Origin: Xiphias gladius
Taxonomy: Eukaryota; Chordata; Actinopteri; Istiophoriformes; Xiphiidae
NCBI RefSeq assembly: GCF_016859285.1
Contig: NC_053417.1
Coordinates: forward strand, 15,004,706 to 15,068,705
Direction: 5' to 3'
DNA: 64,000 nt
The notes under the pieces: model-generated
What the model was told of the DNA's origin: nothing
Databases searched by the model: none
The model's input: the letters and a program-made list of their open reading frames with translations, nothing else
Program-made: the position numbers and the translations under genes
In this document: positions 1 through 13,522 of the stretch, one piece after another
How positions within the stretch are numbered: position 1 is the stretch's first letter
Layout: each line of letters begins with the position of its first letter

Positions 1-240
1 GTCCAACTTTTCTTTCAGAAGCAGCAGATGAGCAAGGACGTGATGTTTCAGCTTGTGTCCCTTTTCAATTAGCCTGGCAAAGAATATTTATTTAGCTTAT
101 TGTGATCTGTCAGAGACACATATGAGTGAATTTAGTTAAGACAGACATCCTGTCAAGTAGGCCGTTCAACAGATACTGAACCATACTTCACTTTATATTA
201 TCCTCACTCCCCCGCCTAATTTTACATGGGGTTTGCAGAT

Positions 241-345
241 CAACCCAACACTACCTGTAGTTCATTTTTATTTCAGTAAAAGTAGCAATACCACAGTGTA
301 GAAATACTCTGTTACAAGTAAAAATACTGCGTTCATAATTTCATA
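241..345 (-). repeat. Dispersed teleost repeat fragment, minus orientation
   Basis: The stretch contains the 'agtaaaagtagcaatacca', 'tagaaatactctgttacaag' and 'taaaaatactgc' modules. Reversed, these match the end of a very common teleost dispersed element whose other end reads 'tactttactggagcatttcc'. A longer + strand copy of the same family is at about 41985-42300. I recognise the family from its modules; no name is assigned. Confidence 0.55.
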
Positions 346-528
346 TTGCCAAAGTAATCTAAAACATTTTGCCATTCTATTATTTTGGAAATCACAAACT
401 TCTGTATGTGCCCACCGAGAAATGCTTGACAGCATTTGTTAGAGAAAATGTGGGCTGGCAGAGCTCTTGCATGACCTTGCAGTGTCTACATGGCACTTTG
501 TTTTAGTGTGTGTACTTGTGTATGTGTG

Positions 529-640
529 CGTGCGCACAGAGATAATCATAGTGATGATCTACACTACCCTTTTGGCCTCTTTGGCAGCAGGCAGCACACA
601 TACTGGGTAATGTTGATCATCACTATGATTATCTGCGCAC
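529..640. repeat. Inverted repeat (19-bp perfect arms, 55-nt spacer)
   Basis: The left arm at 541-559 (gataatcatagtgatgatc) is the exact reverse complement of 615-633. Similarity extends outward into 'tgcgcaca' on one side and 'tgcgcac' on the other, with a small bulge. The spacer holds no obvious gene. It could be the end pair of a small non-autonomous element or a cruciform-forming hairpin. Confidence 0.7.
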
Positions 641-682
641 ACAAATATTCACACACACACCAATTTTAAAAGAAAGAAAAAA

Positions 683-707
683 GTGAGAGAGAGAGAGAGA
701 GAGAGAG
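683..707. repeat. (GA)n microsatellite
   Basis: An uninterrupted GA run of about 12 repeats, preceded by an A/G-rich stretch. Confidence 0.9.
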
Positions 708-2059
708 TGGCTCGCACTTCTGTTGAGGGGTAAACAAGGCTGCCATTAGGCCGTGGCTGAGAACACAGAGCAAATTAAAGGCGATTGTGATTCCATATGG
801 CAGCTGTAGTGGTGCCAGTCAGGAGACGTGGAGACAGTGCTGTGGTGCCTGCTGGGCTGTGGGGATATGGAGCCTCTCCTCCTGGCCCCAGTCTGCCTGA
901 CAGCTCTGGTACTTTCAGCTCTGGGCTCTGAGCTCCCGCTGTTTTTCACGCTGGCTGTGTACAAGGTCACTTCTCTGAACTGCACATAGCCAGGACTACT
1001 GTATGTACCTAAACAAGTCAGATGTGAATTGTGGGCAGTAATTGTTTCAACCCTCATGCAAATTCCTCAAACATTACATCACATACGTGTCGTTCGCATC
1101 CAAGCTTTCAACAAATCCTGATATATTGTGTATTTGGGTTAAGCATAAGAGGTTCACGTGTCAAAACCACAGAATTAAACAAAAACTGAAGTGAACCTCT
1201 CATTCTGATCTGGCACACTGTGTTGACCTGCGGATGTAAAGATGTGCTGGTACAGTGATTTCTCAGTCAGACTTGATGGGCTTTCCAGACACATATTCTT
1301 ATTCCTTTCCATGGCTCTCCACCTCTCCCCACTCTCATTGCCATAGCAACTAAACCCAGAAAGAGACAGAGTGAGGGACAGCCGCACAAAAGATTAGCTA
1401 TCAGCAAGACATGAAATCAACCTACACATGTGGGCACACACAATAACCCATGTGGCACATAGAAACACACACGTGCGCACATGCCTGTCTGTGGCACACA
1501 CACAATGTGTAATAATTTCCATAGATTTGCATCGATTATTATACAGTAACACGCCACTAAATGTTCTCATGCCTTATGCTTATTTGTAAAACAATGGTGT
1601 GAACACAAAGGATGCTTTTGAAAACTAATTTCAAATTCAAGCAAACCATCTGCACCTGTCCACTTTTGTCTATTTCAGATCGAATCCCGCATTTGGAGCA
1701 AGAGCTCCCCATATGGCCATTAAGAGGGTGTCTTATGAATACGCAAAATCCATTCAAGTGTTACAGTAAGGCCTAGGGCTCGGGTCTACCTGTAATCCAT
1801 TCTCTAAATCCATGGATTGAACAGTGTTGATGACCATAAGGATGATCAGTTCTAGATAGGTAAATAAAATTTAAAGATGAAAGTGAAGCAAAGCAATAGA
1901 GAAGGTGTAAATATTGCCAGTGGGTTACTGCAGTCTCCAAAAACAGTTGCTGTCCCCATTGCTCACTGAACTGCTCTGTTAGCAAACCATAAACTGACCC
2001 CATGTTTTCTTCTTTTTGTCAGTTGTCAGCAGATGCATCTGATTGTTAACACAGAAACA

Positions 2060-2162
2060 AATTCGACCTGCAACACAGGTCCCCAAAAAGGAATCAACCC
2101 AGGGAAATTGCAGTTATATGGTATGTGTCTTAACCACTGGGCCACTAGTATTGCTTTTACGC
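2060..2162 (-). repeat. tRNA-derived SINE-like fragment
   Basis: Read on the minus strand, the sequence has a box-A-like 'agtggttaagacac' followed by a box-B-like 'gggttgattcc', spaced as in tRNA-derived SINE heads. No body or tail is evident, so it is a remnant. Confidence 0.5.
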
Positions 2163-5100
2163 CAAAAGTATTAGCTACAGTAGACTAGCTGCAGGCTATA
2201 TCTGAGCTGTGTGTGGTAAAGACCAATAGCACAGTACCTGCTGACAACTGACAATCAGTGTTATCTGCCGACAAAGAAGAGGAAAACAGCTCAATTTTTG
2301 GTTTGTTAACTATGTTGTGCAGCAGGCAGAGACAAGGGAAAAGGCTTATCTTTTGCTTTCTGGATCAGTGAATTTCACAGTCAAAACTGTATCTTTTACA
2401 TTCTTCCACAACTCATGTTTTCTGCTGGAGTAATCACAGCCAAGAAGCTACATCAGTTGTGTTTATTAGTTGGAAAAGAGTCATATTTTACCCAGAATTC
2501 ACTATGATTTACTGATACTTAAGATACTCAGGACACTTTCATGCAACTGTTGAACCATGAACTTGTACAACTATCCTCTGGTCAAAGAGAGATGAACAAG
2601 AGAGAGAATTCAGGTCAGAAGTCAACCAACAACAGTACTCTATACTGATCTTCTATCTCTAGAGTTACAGTATTACCAAAGGGTTTAGGGCTGCCTTTAA
2701 CATATGCTACTAAAAAACTGGTAGGGCCCTTATGTCCTCTGTTTGAACTGTAAATTTGATTGCGAACAAGGTAACCTTTCCCAGACGCAACAGGCAGTTT
2801 TCCTCAGGGTCGTGCTAACGTGGAAGCAGCATGCTCAGCTCCTCTGCGCTGTAGTCAAAGCTCAAGCTCGCTTCTTTAACACATCAACATCAAATCGCTC
2901 TCAATATTGTCAATTTCCTTTGTTTGCTTTGCTCAGTGCACTGTTTTGGAAAGTTTCTCAGTGCTGCCTTTGTCAAGTATTCTCTGTTGAGAATTGCAGA
3001 GGAGAGCAGCCAGAATAAGAGTGCCTCTCTAGCCTGATGGGTCACTGAAGTAATCAATGTAGTCAACCTGTTGCTAAAACTTACAGTAAGCATGTTCCAG
3101 TCTTGCTGGATGAAAAGTTGCTGTGAGTAGAGAGTCAGTACGTTTTTTTCACCCCACTCAAGTGCACTTCATTACAGCACCATAAAAATTTGTACATTTT
3201 GATAGAGCAGAGGGAAGAGTGATATAGAACACTTTAAGAGTAATAACCGTGCTTAAGTATGGTAAGGACAAATGTCATAGATACCCCTAAAGACCACAGA
3301 CGTAAAAAGACCCATATGGCTTGAAAGTGGGGGTAGAATCGCTGGGGGAAGTGGCTCCTCTCCCCATCTGCGCTGTTGGAGAATTCTTTCTAAACAAGGT
3401 ATGGAATGCACTCCTGTGTTTCATAATTTGTTCCCTCATTCTTCTCCTCTGGACGTTTACAAACAGAGCCCTAAGGAAGAGAAAAAAGAGCGAGAAAGAG
3501 AGCGGGAGATAGAGGAGGAGAAGTGGACGGGAACCCAGGATATATGTCAGGGCAAGGCCGTTTAGTAGAGCAAAAAGGAGAGGAGAATGGAGTGTGAAAA
3601 GAGGGAGATAGTGAAAATAGTGAAAAGGGGAGAAGGCATAATTAATAACCAGCTGACTGGCCTTATGCCAACCAGTCTGACAGAGAGAGAGATGGGGGAG
3701 AGGAACGAAGGGAAGAAGAGGAGAGAGAGAGAAAATGAGAATGCCCCAGGAGTGATGTTAATGCTCAACTTGGTGTTCACATTCCAAGCCGCCAAATCAT
3801 GCAACATTCAACCCAAAATTCAGACCAGCTGATTTCTTCTTCCAGCTGGGAGACTGGGAGCACTGGGTTGCTACGAGTGCTACAAGTGTTCTCTCACTAC
3901 ATTTATACCCCCCCCTGTCCCTTTCCCTCTTGTATGTGCGAGTGAGAAACAGTATTGAGGAGATCAGTTGCACAGCACAGAAGAGACAGGGGGTTGGTTG
4001 GGAGGGCAAGAGCAGATGATGAGGTGGAGGGTGGGCTGGGGTGCAAAGTTTAAAAATATCTCAGACCGCCGAACACAGGGATGGGCCACAGCAGTCCAGC
4101 AGCATACCTTCAATTTCAGCTATTTTTGTTGCTTTTTCCATAATGCCTGAAGTCTGCCTTATAAGCTGATGACAAAGAAGGTTCTCTAGCTGAGACATAA
4201 AAAGACACTCTGGTCCTTTCACGGCAATTTTCCCTCCGCATTTGCCAAGGGGGCCGCTTTCTTTCGAAAGCACATGCCAGTCGTTATCAAAATGTATTCA
4301 TAAGTCTTAGGGTCACAGGTTAGCTAAAGAAACCCTTGGGGATCATGTTCCTATGTCTAAAAATAACCACACTGCTGAAGTGCCCTTGGGCAAGACACTG
4401 AACCCTACCACATCCAGGGACTGTAACTCATCCTGCACTCTGACTACTCTGAAAAGGATGGCAAGTTGGCGAAATTAATTTTGCCACTATGATCAAGTAT
4501 TTTTTTTTAAATTGGCTGGAAACTGCGGCAAATGAGCCATGTCTTCTGCAGAACATTGCCAAATAGCTAGTACAAGGGGTGGAGAAAATAATAACAACAC
4601 CATACAAAGTAATGCAATTCAGTAAAGGGGTAGAACAATTGGCCAATTAATCAAATAGTGGATCAACATCAATTATTTTGATAATCAAGTTATCTAATTT
4701 AATTGTGAGAAGTTGCTGCTATTTTGTCTTATGTGACAGCAAACTGAATATCTTTGGGGTTTTGGACTGTTGGTCAGTTTCAAACATGTAGTATCACTGG
4801 TCTACCATATTGGATTACATTATACATACTTTTGTTATTTTTTCTATGCCTTGTATACAGTATACAGTAATTGTGCAAGTAACGTTAAATGCAACATTTT
4901 CCACTGATGCAGGTTATGCGATTGACCTAAAAGCCCTTTTAGGCGGATTTGTGATTTTTGGGCTATATGAATAAATGATTGTACCATATATATTCACATG
5001 TACAGTATGTGTTTAGAGTATGGACACACATAGACAAGGAATGGAGTGTGAGGCACCTATTTAATGTTCTTTGGATTAAAAATGTCAAGTACTTTTTATG

Positions 5101-5163
5101 CTTTTCTGTGTGTGTCTCTGTTCTCTCTGTCTTTGCCATTCAACCATGTAAATATATGTGAAA

Positions 5164-5270
<107 letters not shown>

Positions 5271-8200
5271 ATTGCTGGGAGGGATCCTTGTCCTAACTCA
5301 TTGCATGCATGAGTCAACACCAGCCCCCAACACTCACAAACAAACACACTCACAGATGCACAGGGAGCACATATAAACGCAAAATGCATGTACAAGGCAG
5401 CCGTAGAAGAATAAGGAGGAAGAGAAAGCTAAAGAGAGAAAGAAAGTGGTGGGAATAGAATGACAGAGACATACAGAATGTGTGTAGCTTCAAATATACT
5501 GATGAATGCATTTTATTATAATGCATTTCCAATCTCTTTCAGGGAATATGTTCATGTATTTCTTATTAAAACTCCTTAATATCTTTCAAATGCATTTTTA
5601 TGCCATCGTATGCCAAATTGAAAAGCACTTCAGAAATGCATTGTCAGTCTAATTCAGTTGTATATTTCATCTTCAAACAGCTTTCAGAAGCAATTTGAAA
5701 GTGAAGACAAAATGAATGTGTTTTCTATAATTCATTTCATGTTACATGTTTTCATAGACCACATTTAACAAAACAAATATTGGGCATACTATAGAATGGC
5801 CCTAAAATGCATTCTGAAGAGCCAATTCAGTACAAAGAGAAAGATCTGCAAAAAATATTTTTTTCTGTATGGGGTGACTGTTTTAAGCATCTTACCTATA
5901 ATTCATCCTTCTTCATCCTTCTTTAATCTTTGTTTGCTTTTTCATTCTGCATTCAGCCTGCATTTATGTTTGACAGCTTTACGTCAGGGTGCATCCCAAA
6001 TACCATTAGGTGTGTGGGAGGCTGTGCCGCGTTAAAGATGCGATTTAGAAATGATTGTGTTGGTTTAGAATGCAGTGGTATATATCATGCTTAACATTAC
6101 CATGTATGCACAAGGAAAAAATTGGCAGTGTCATCACTGGGAGTCTGCACAGGCTTTTTATGTGAATTCCTCTCTTCGTTTGAAAAGCAGTATTTGATCC
6201 TCAAAAAGGAGTGAACACACATTTATTCAGTGCGTTGCTGCATGCTTTGATACTAGAAGTAAGACTTGCTTTGTTCTATCTTTCCCTCACACTTTAAAAC
6301 CACTTTCCCAAAATGCAACCCTCCTATCAGATATGATTTGATAATACACAGGTTGCATTTCCTCCCTCTGGGCTATGAAGGCAACTGACTGTGGACAATA
6401 TCAGAAAATGGCACACCATCTATTTTTAAATGGTTTGTCAACAGTCTTTGCTGGGAAACAGCCCTCACTAATGGCCCTCTGGCAGCCAATCTGCTAATGT
6501 GAGCAGCGCTAACAACAGAGCTAGAATGAAACATGTTTTTCTCTTTCATTATACCCATCTCTCCGCTTGTCCATCTTTCCTTCCTTCTCTATCATGTTGA
6601 GTACTTCTCAGATCAATAATCCCACCCCTCTCCTCCCCCCTTCACTCATGTTATATATTGTCATATATTTCCTCTAACTAAATTTTTCATGCCTTCTTGC
6701 AATTGTCAGTCCTGTAATAAACAAGAAACACACACAATGCTACAACAAACAACACCTCTACACACATTCATACATTATCATGCTTTGCTAAGGATTTTGC
6801 TGCTTCTCTTCCTGTTTCATTAAACATTGATAAAGAAGTGAAAAAAAATGGATAGTCTGCATAAGGCCACCGAAAAACCATTGATTGGCCGTTTTTCTGA
6901 CGCACTGCGGTCCCTTTTCTGCATAGAAGTGGATGGGTTGGAGGGAGGACTGATGACCATCTTGGGCAAGTCATTTAGTCTGACTGACAGCAGCTGAAAT
7001 TACTCCAAGTTTATCCACTTATTCACTGAAAGCTACATGTGCGTGCGTTGATCTGAGTGCATGCGTGAAGGAAGGCATACACTGGGTAAACATATCGTGT
7101 GACATAATGGAATACTGTACTATGTGTCATCATCCAACGTACAAGTAAGTGTTATTATGCCTAAATAGGGAATGAATCATGCAGTACACTATAATTTCCT
7201 CTTGCGTGAATGGAGTGGCTTTTTTAGAATCAGTGAATGGTGTAGATGCATTGTAAACAGTTTCGTCAGACAATAGAGCGAGACACCCTGTTGCTGAAAT
7301 AAAAATCACAATAAACAGGAAATTCTTTGTTTGCTGCTTATATCAGTGTCTGGAAGCTCACACTAAACCATAATTTTGTATTTTGACCCTGATTATCTCA
7401 GCTCAGACAATCCAGGCACCGCTTCCGCTATTGTTTCATAAAAACCGCTTCTACAGTCCACAAACATGGACATTATTTGATGCTGATACATGGTTGGCCT
7501 GCAAGAGCAATGTCTTGGGAACGCCAGAGGTGCTGAGGACTTTGGCTATCGAAGTCAGACCGGCATTGTTCAGTGTTTTTTCCTGTAAACACCACAACAG
7601 AAACAACGGGGTACTGAGTCTCAGCCCAGGTTGTGATCCCATTGGGCTAGTTCCCGACACAAAAAGATTCAGAAAATGAGTTTGAAAAGTCGAATGCGTC
7701 AGATAAAAACTCAGAGAAGAGACAGTGCTGTAAAGAGATGAAATAAAAAGGAGATAAAGAGGAAGTGCTATTAAAAATAAAGGTCCCCCCCAGCCACCCC
7801 TTTTCCCCCTGACATCAGGTTATTTATAGAAGCTGTTTTACACTAGATGATTAGAAAAAACTGTATGTGAGCTCCTCTGCATACTAGCGGGAGAAAACCA
7901 GTGGTAGCAACATAGAAATTCACTTTATATGTTCAATGAGGAGGTTTTATACAGCACACAGCTTGACATCAATAGTTAAGTTACTGTAAGAGACTACTGT
8001 AGTTCTAAAATGTGGTTTCTCCAGAGGGGGTAGAGCACTTATATTCCTCCTGCTCGGCTCGTAAAGCGAGATCAAAAGGTTTTCTCCCTCAACTGTAAAA
8101 AATAAAAACATCTCATCTTGTCATATTGGACCAAAAACAGCCTCCCGCGTACACTAAAAGTTTTTTTTTATAGAAATCCAGACTGTAGGAATAATGCTCT

Positions 8201-9079
8201 TACTCTATGTTTGTTGAGATTTCTTTTAATAGCCTGAAATGTTTCATTCTTCCAGTCCCCCACATGTTTATATATTATGATCTAAGAGTGTATGTATTTG
8301 CTATGATAACATGGAGGAGGTGCAGTGGGGAGCTGTAGGCAGTGGAAAAGGAGAATATCCATTACATAAGAGATTAAACTGAAGGAATCTGAGGTATGTA
8401 TCCAACAACGTTGGCCAATAATATGAAAGCCTACTTCATGAGCCCCCCCATGTACAGAGCCTCAGCAGGTAGGGCCACTGTTTATCCCTTTGATGTAGGC
8501 TTGTGAAAAAGGGAACAAACACATGGCGTGTCACCCCATTGTAAACTCATAGAGTGCTATCAGACACTGTTGTTGTTTTAACTTTGACTCCAAGACACAG
8601 TGACAGAGGTCATGTGTGTGCAGAAGACAGCGACAGAGAGAAAAGCCACTGACAGACAGAGGTAGGAAAGATAGAAAGGGAGATCTGATTTCTGATTATC
8701 CCTGCTGTCAGCTCGAAGTTACTGTGAGCCCTGAGTTTTGTATAAACTCTAAACAAGCGGCATGGCCTGTGGACGACTGTCTGCACTCAGCGGCCTTCTT
8801 GTTATTACATATCATGCCACCCGCTGCTTTTACTCAACCACACTATTCTAATGGACCGCTGCTATTCCTGCTGCACTTTATTACAACAAGCAGGAGAGCT
8901 GGAAAGAGAAACGCAGAGAGACAGAGGATTACTGCTGTTTTGTTCACCTCTAACTGTTTGGGCTAGAGGAATGTTTCAGAGTTGCTCAGTCCCCCCTGTG
9001 TGTTTTATCCGTCCATGTGCTGCACATACCCGACTAACACACAATCATCATGATGAGGACAGTCACTGTCTACATCACA

Positions 9080-9082
<3 letters not shown>

Positions 9083-9111
<29 letters not shown>
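9083..9111. repeat. (CA)n microsatellite
   Basis: About 14 CA repeats with one flanking 'ccc' interruption. Confidence 0.9.
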
Positions 9112-9114
<3 letters not shown>

Positions 9115-9589
9115 GTGCACATACACACTCCTTCTCCCTCTCTTTCCTTCTCTTTCTTTAATGCAAGACTATGTAATGCATGTCCTCTTTCCTGTTCCTC
9201 ACTGTGTAGTCATCTGTAGGAAGGACGTTTTTTCATCTGCTTTCTCGGATGTGTGTGTGACACACATCTGTTGCTTTAGCTGGAGGCGGAGAGAGCAGGC
9301 GAGATGATTGAGCCTCACACTTAAACCATTAGCATACGCTCAGGGGAATGGAAGGATAGATAAGGGAGAGGTGGGTGGACATCTAAGAAAATGTGGAGGA
9401 GAAGAAGATCAAGGTATTAAATGGTGATGGAGAGTATAGGAGAGGACTTACAAGAATTATTGCTTCAGTTCAGTATGATAAACAGATAAACACACACATA
9501 AAAGGCACTACTCACACATACAAAAACAAAACCGACTCACAAAAGTATTTTCCATCCTAAAGGCAAAGAAACTTAAGACTGACAATTTT

Positions 9590-9617
9590 GGTGGTGGTGG
9601 TGGTGGTGGTGGTGTGT

Positions 9618-9696
<79 letters not shown>

Positions 9697-9718
9697 TGTG
9701 TGTGGGTGTGTGTGTGTG
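9590..9718. repeat. Compound (GGT)n-(GT)n microsatellite
   Basis: Eight GGT units run into roughly 95 bp of GT repeats with TAT, TCT and GGG interruptions. On the minus strand this CA-rich tract begins about 30 nt downstream of the candidate splice donor of the exon-like segment at 9749-9854. Confidence 0.93.
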
Positions 9719-9748
9719 ACTGTGCATGCGTGCATGTGTCACACTGAC

Positions 9749-9854
9749 CTCTGACTCGGGCATAGCAGCAGCCACACTTGGCCAGGACTTTACGGAACAA
9801 GTGTTGGCAGCCACAGCCTCGGTGGTGGCGATGGTGATTATGGCCCCCTTTCAT
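9749..9854 (-). CDS. Candidate first coding exon, unrecognised Cys/His-rich protein
   Basis: Reading leftwards from ATG at 9854, 35 codons are open and end in a consensus donor, GAG|GTCAGT, at 9748. The peptide is His/Arg-rich at residues 5-12 and has a cysteine-rich end: GCGC at 13-16, then a basic amphipathic stretch, then KCGCC at 26-30. Such Cys clusters in an N-terminal segment suggest palmitoylation or metal binding, but no family is recognised. An internal-exon reading is also possible, because 'ggttcag' lies just before the ATG. Upstream (to about 10400) are GA/CT-rich stretches that could be leader or promoter. The next exon is not identified. Composition and donor favour a real exon, but this is a short segment. 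Confidence 0.4.
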
Positions 9855-10400
9855 GCTGCTGAACCATGAGCAGAGGTGGGCATGGTTCTTTTTCTCCCTT
9901 TCTCTCTCTCTCTCTCTCTCTCTCGCTCACCCTGACACAAGTAGAGGTTCACTCCGTAAGGTGTAAATCCGCAAAAAGGTGACAGTTGATTCTCCTCCTC
10001 AGTTGACTGCAGACACAGTTAAAGCCCACATCCAGACTGAGAAGAAGTGACAGTCCACAAAAGCAGCAGCCAAGAAAAAATCCACACTCACAGGGTTTTC
10101 AAGCTGGTGATAAACAGCCAAAGAAACATTCCAGGAAGCTTATTGTTATACTGACTGTGTTCTCTTCCCTTCTGTCTTTCTTTTTTCCTCTGTTTTCTTT
10201 TTGGTGCTGAGCTCTCGCCTCTGAACTGCCTGGTCAAATGACAGACTGGGAGACTGCTTCGGAGAGAGAGAGCGAGGGAGAGAGAGAGAGGGAGAGAGAA
10301 AGAGAAAGAGAGAGAGTAAGGGGAGGGGTGAGAAGGGTGGAGTCTGCAGCTCTAGTTGCTGGCTAGTCAGGGATAAGGTTCCCACTCCCCTAATTTTCTC
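9855..10400 (-). promoter_or_regulatory. Possible promoter or leader of the minus-strand exon at 9.8 kb
   Basis: On the minus strand this stretch carries long pyrimidine tracts: (CT)n over 9899-9923 and a GA-rich block at 10261-10317 on the + strand. No TATA box or clear transcription start can be placed. The assignment rests only on position upstream of the candidate ATG. Confidence 0.2.
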
Positions 10401-10940
10401 TCTTCCTGTCCTCTGTTTCTATACCCCTCTCTCTTCCCTCCCCTCTGCCGTTTTTTCTCTCCTTATGTTTCCTCTCTCGTCTGCTGTCCCCCGTCCTGTC
10501 TCTTATCCCCTTTTCTACATTGGTGAGTCTCATTTTGGCATAGGTAATGCTTACAGGGGCTCTTAGATATCCAACTCCGAGAGCAGATCAAATGCCATGC
10601 TCTCTTGTGCCCATTCAAAGCTGACCCTGGAAATAGTAACACCTAGGTCTGTAATGATACATAATGCTATTTACAGAGGAGAGGCCATGATGGGTTGAAG
10701 GTGTCATGTATTTCCAAGTAAGACGACCACAGCGTCATCACCACAGTCTGTAAGTGTTTCACACTTTTTGAAGAGTTTGTGTGAGTGTTCACTTCACAGA
10801 ACAGGGGTTGGGACAGCTTCAATATTGTCTTCTGTGTTAATTTATATGCATGGGGCCAGCATGGTGAGTGATTTCTTTTTTCTTTGTGTTTCCATGGAGT
10901 GAGCAAGCAGTCTCAAATTTCACAATGTTGGCATTCTTGG

Positions 10941-11049
<109 letters not shown>

Positions 11050-12775
11050 CAATAGCCATTTAGCCTGACAATTCATTGTCAAACACAGTGGGGAAGTCTA
11101 ACCAAAGAAACGTAGAGGCTAAATATTTGCACTAAACAAATCCCAGATTTACTGAACACTCAGAGATTAACCTGATATTGATCCTCTGAATGAATCTCCG
11201 AAGTAATCATCTAAGAATGGGAAATAAAGGTAAACTCTTTTATCACAGAATATGTCAGCTTTATATTGGGACTGTGGTTTCATATTGTGAAATATAAATT
11301 TGTTTTTTTTGGCTAATCTTGTGAAATACATATCTGAAAATTCACAGTCGTATTGATTCAAAAATACTGAAATAAAGCACTCCAATTCTTGCAACAATGG
11401 CCAATATGGTATGACCAATGGTATACACAGTATTGCAAAATGTCTGGCAAATTTTATAGGGTGTATATTGTCATACTGCCCAACTGTACTCTCAAACTTT
11501 ATGCAAGACAGCACACAAGTGTATTGCCAAAAAAGTGTTTTTTAGTTTCGTGCATCAGTGCCTTTCCCCAGGAGTCTACTGTAGGTCCTGCCATTTCTTG
11601 ATTTTCCAGCTGATGATTAATAAAATTATGCATATGTGTGTCACACTCCACATGCATGTGTGGGTCTGAGACTGAGTGTTTGGATCATCAGACACATTTG
11701 TGTCTGGTACAAGGCATGAGTGTGCATATCTTATGGAGGAGTTCTGTGTCTCGAGGTGATAAAACAACGCTGTAGCCAAGCACACACACAAACACACAGT
11801 CTTCCAGTCTACATAAGGCTTTTCATCATCATGATTATGTCACTTTTTAGTTTTTTCTTTTCTTTTCCGAGTCAGTTCGATGAACCTGGAAGCTGCAGAG
11901 GTTGTGTAATTACCGACATAACAATACACAATAAGCATACCACATTTAGATGTATGCTTTACATCAGAGCACATTAAACTCAATCAAGACTAGATTATGA
12001 CTCATCAGCTAATGAACTCAGAATCTGTTGAAATATCAGTATATAAAGCAGATTTATTCAAGGAAACAACTCAAGATATAACTGGCACAGGAAGGAAAAC
12101 GAAAATGGTTGGTGATAACGCTACTGTGAGACACTGCGTGTTCTGAGCCCGACCAATTATTTTCTGACCAACAAACAGCATTTCTTAGGCCTGAAGCTGC
12201 TGAGCCTGTGACTCACTGTGTGATCTCATTTCGCTTTTGCAGTGTGCATCACGCCATGCTCCTTTCACACAGGCTACAGTCCGATTGTATGAAAATGACC
12301 ACCTGATTACTGCAACAAAGACGAGCAGCGTCAAAGAACTCGCTCAGGTTCCTCTTTGGTGGGATTGACGGAAACAAGACAAGACTGAGCACGGACTTAG
12401 CACAGAACAAACATTGATGCATACACACGAACACGCACATCCCTGTGGTGCACTGTCAAGTGCTTCAATGGCTAGCTGTCTCCCCAGCCTCCATCTCTCC
12501 ATAGCGACAGGGTGGTGACAGACTGCTGTCAGGATGTTGCTGTCATCTACCGGAGACAGTCAGAGCAAACTGCCTGGCCGCCTCACCCGTTAGCCACACA
12601 AGTAGAGTACACACACACACAGTTGGATTAGACCCTAATCTCTCACCATCTCTCTGTTTCTTTTTCCTCACTCACAAACAGAGAAAGCAGCTTTAACATG
12701 TAAGAGAAGAAAGTTCTGTACCAGAGAGATAAACCTTACAGTGACAGATATATGATCTTTTCTCAGGTTGAGATA

Positions 12776-12919
12776 GCGGGGCAGCACGATGGTGCAGTGT
12801 TTAGCACTGTCCCCTCACAGCAAGAAGATTCTTGGTTTGAACCCCAGTTTGGACAGGAGTTTGCATGTTCCCCCTGTGGCTGCATGGGTTTCCTCCAGGT
12901 ACTCCGGCTTCCTCCCACA
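12776..12919 (+). repeat. Common teleost dispersed repeat, 5' part
   Basis: This is the recognisable head of a very abundant teleost element. It has 'ggtgcagtgtttagcactgt' (box-A-like), 'ttggtttgaacccca' (box-B-like) and then 'tactccggcttcctcccac'. The 3' part of the same element lies at 13336-13522, so the copy has been split by about 416 bp of unrelated sequence. Confidence 0.8.
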
Positions 12920-13335
12920 CTTGAAATTGAAGTTTTAACACCAGTGTTTATATACTTAAAAGAAATGAGTGAGAGGAATGAAAAATTCCATTTAAAAGGT
13001 TAGCAGTCTCCTGTATCCTCAAGTTCAAAAAAGCCATGTGGCACAATCAGAGCCTTTGTCCATGATGTTCGTCAATGGAAAACTGCACTTGGGCCTATTG
13101 TATGACTTGGTGGATCAGTGCTATCATTCTGATTAAGATGTGACATAATTGGCCAGTGTTGTGTCAGCTCTGATCAAGCCTGATTTGACATATTGTGTTG
13201 GTTCAGGTAGACAGTTTGCAGCAGCACTAATAGTAAAACTGGACCACCTGTAATTGCTTCTTCTCTTAAAACAGACAAGAGTTCACACACACAGACTAAC
13301 TAATTTAGCAAACATGTGATGTGATCCTCCATAGG

Positions 13336-13522
13336 GTCTAAACTCTAAATTGACGTAGGATGAATGCGAATGTGAGCGCGAATGGTTGTTTGTCTCGGCC
13401 CTGTGAAAAACTGGTGACCTGTCCAGAGTGTACCCCGCCTCTCGCCCAATGTCAGCTGGGATTGGCTCCAGCCCCACAGCGACCATCAAAAGGATAAGCG
13501 TTATAGCTATGGATGGATGGAG
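13336..13522 (+). repeat. Common teleost dispersed repeat, 3' part
   Basis: It contains 'aactctaaattgacg', 'gtgacctgtccagagtgta', 'ccccgcctctcgcccaatg', 'ggattggctccagcccc' and a terminal 'atggatggatgga' tail. These are the usual 3' modules of the element whose head is at 12776-12919, in the same orientation. Confidence 0.85.

Noticed and set aside
17..57. Acceptor-like 'tttctttcag' followed by a short open frame ending in TAG
   Set aside because: Could be a last exon, but 13-14 codons with no recognisable motif at the window edge cannot be supported.
541..633. Possible microRNA precursor
   Set aside because: The 55-nt loop and flat flanks do not fit a typical precursor; kept only as an inverted repeat.
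3321..3512. 63-aa frame with a hydrophobic stretch followed by a basic tail
   Set aside because: It looks like a membrane anchor, but there is no splice or promoter support and the tail comes from a purine-rich simple sequence.
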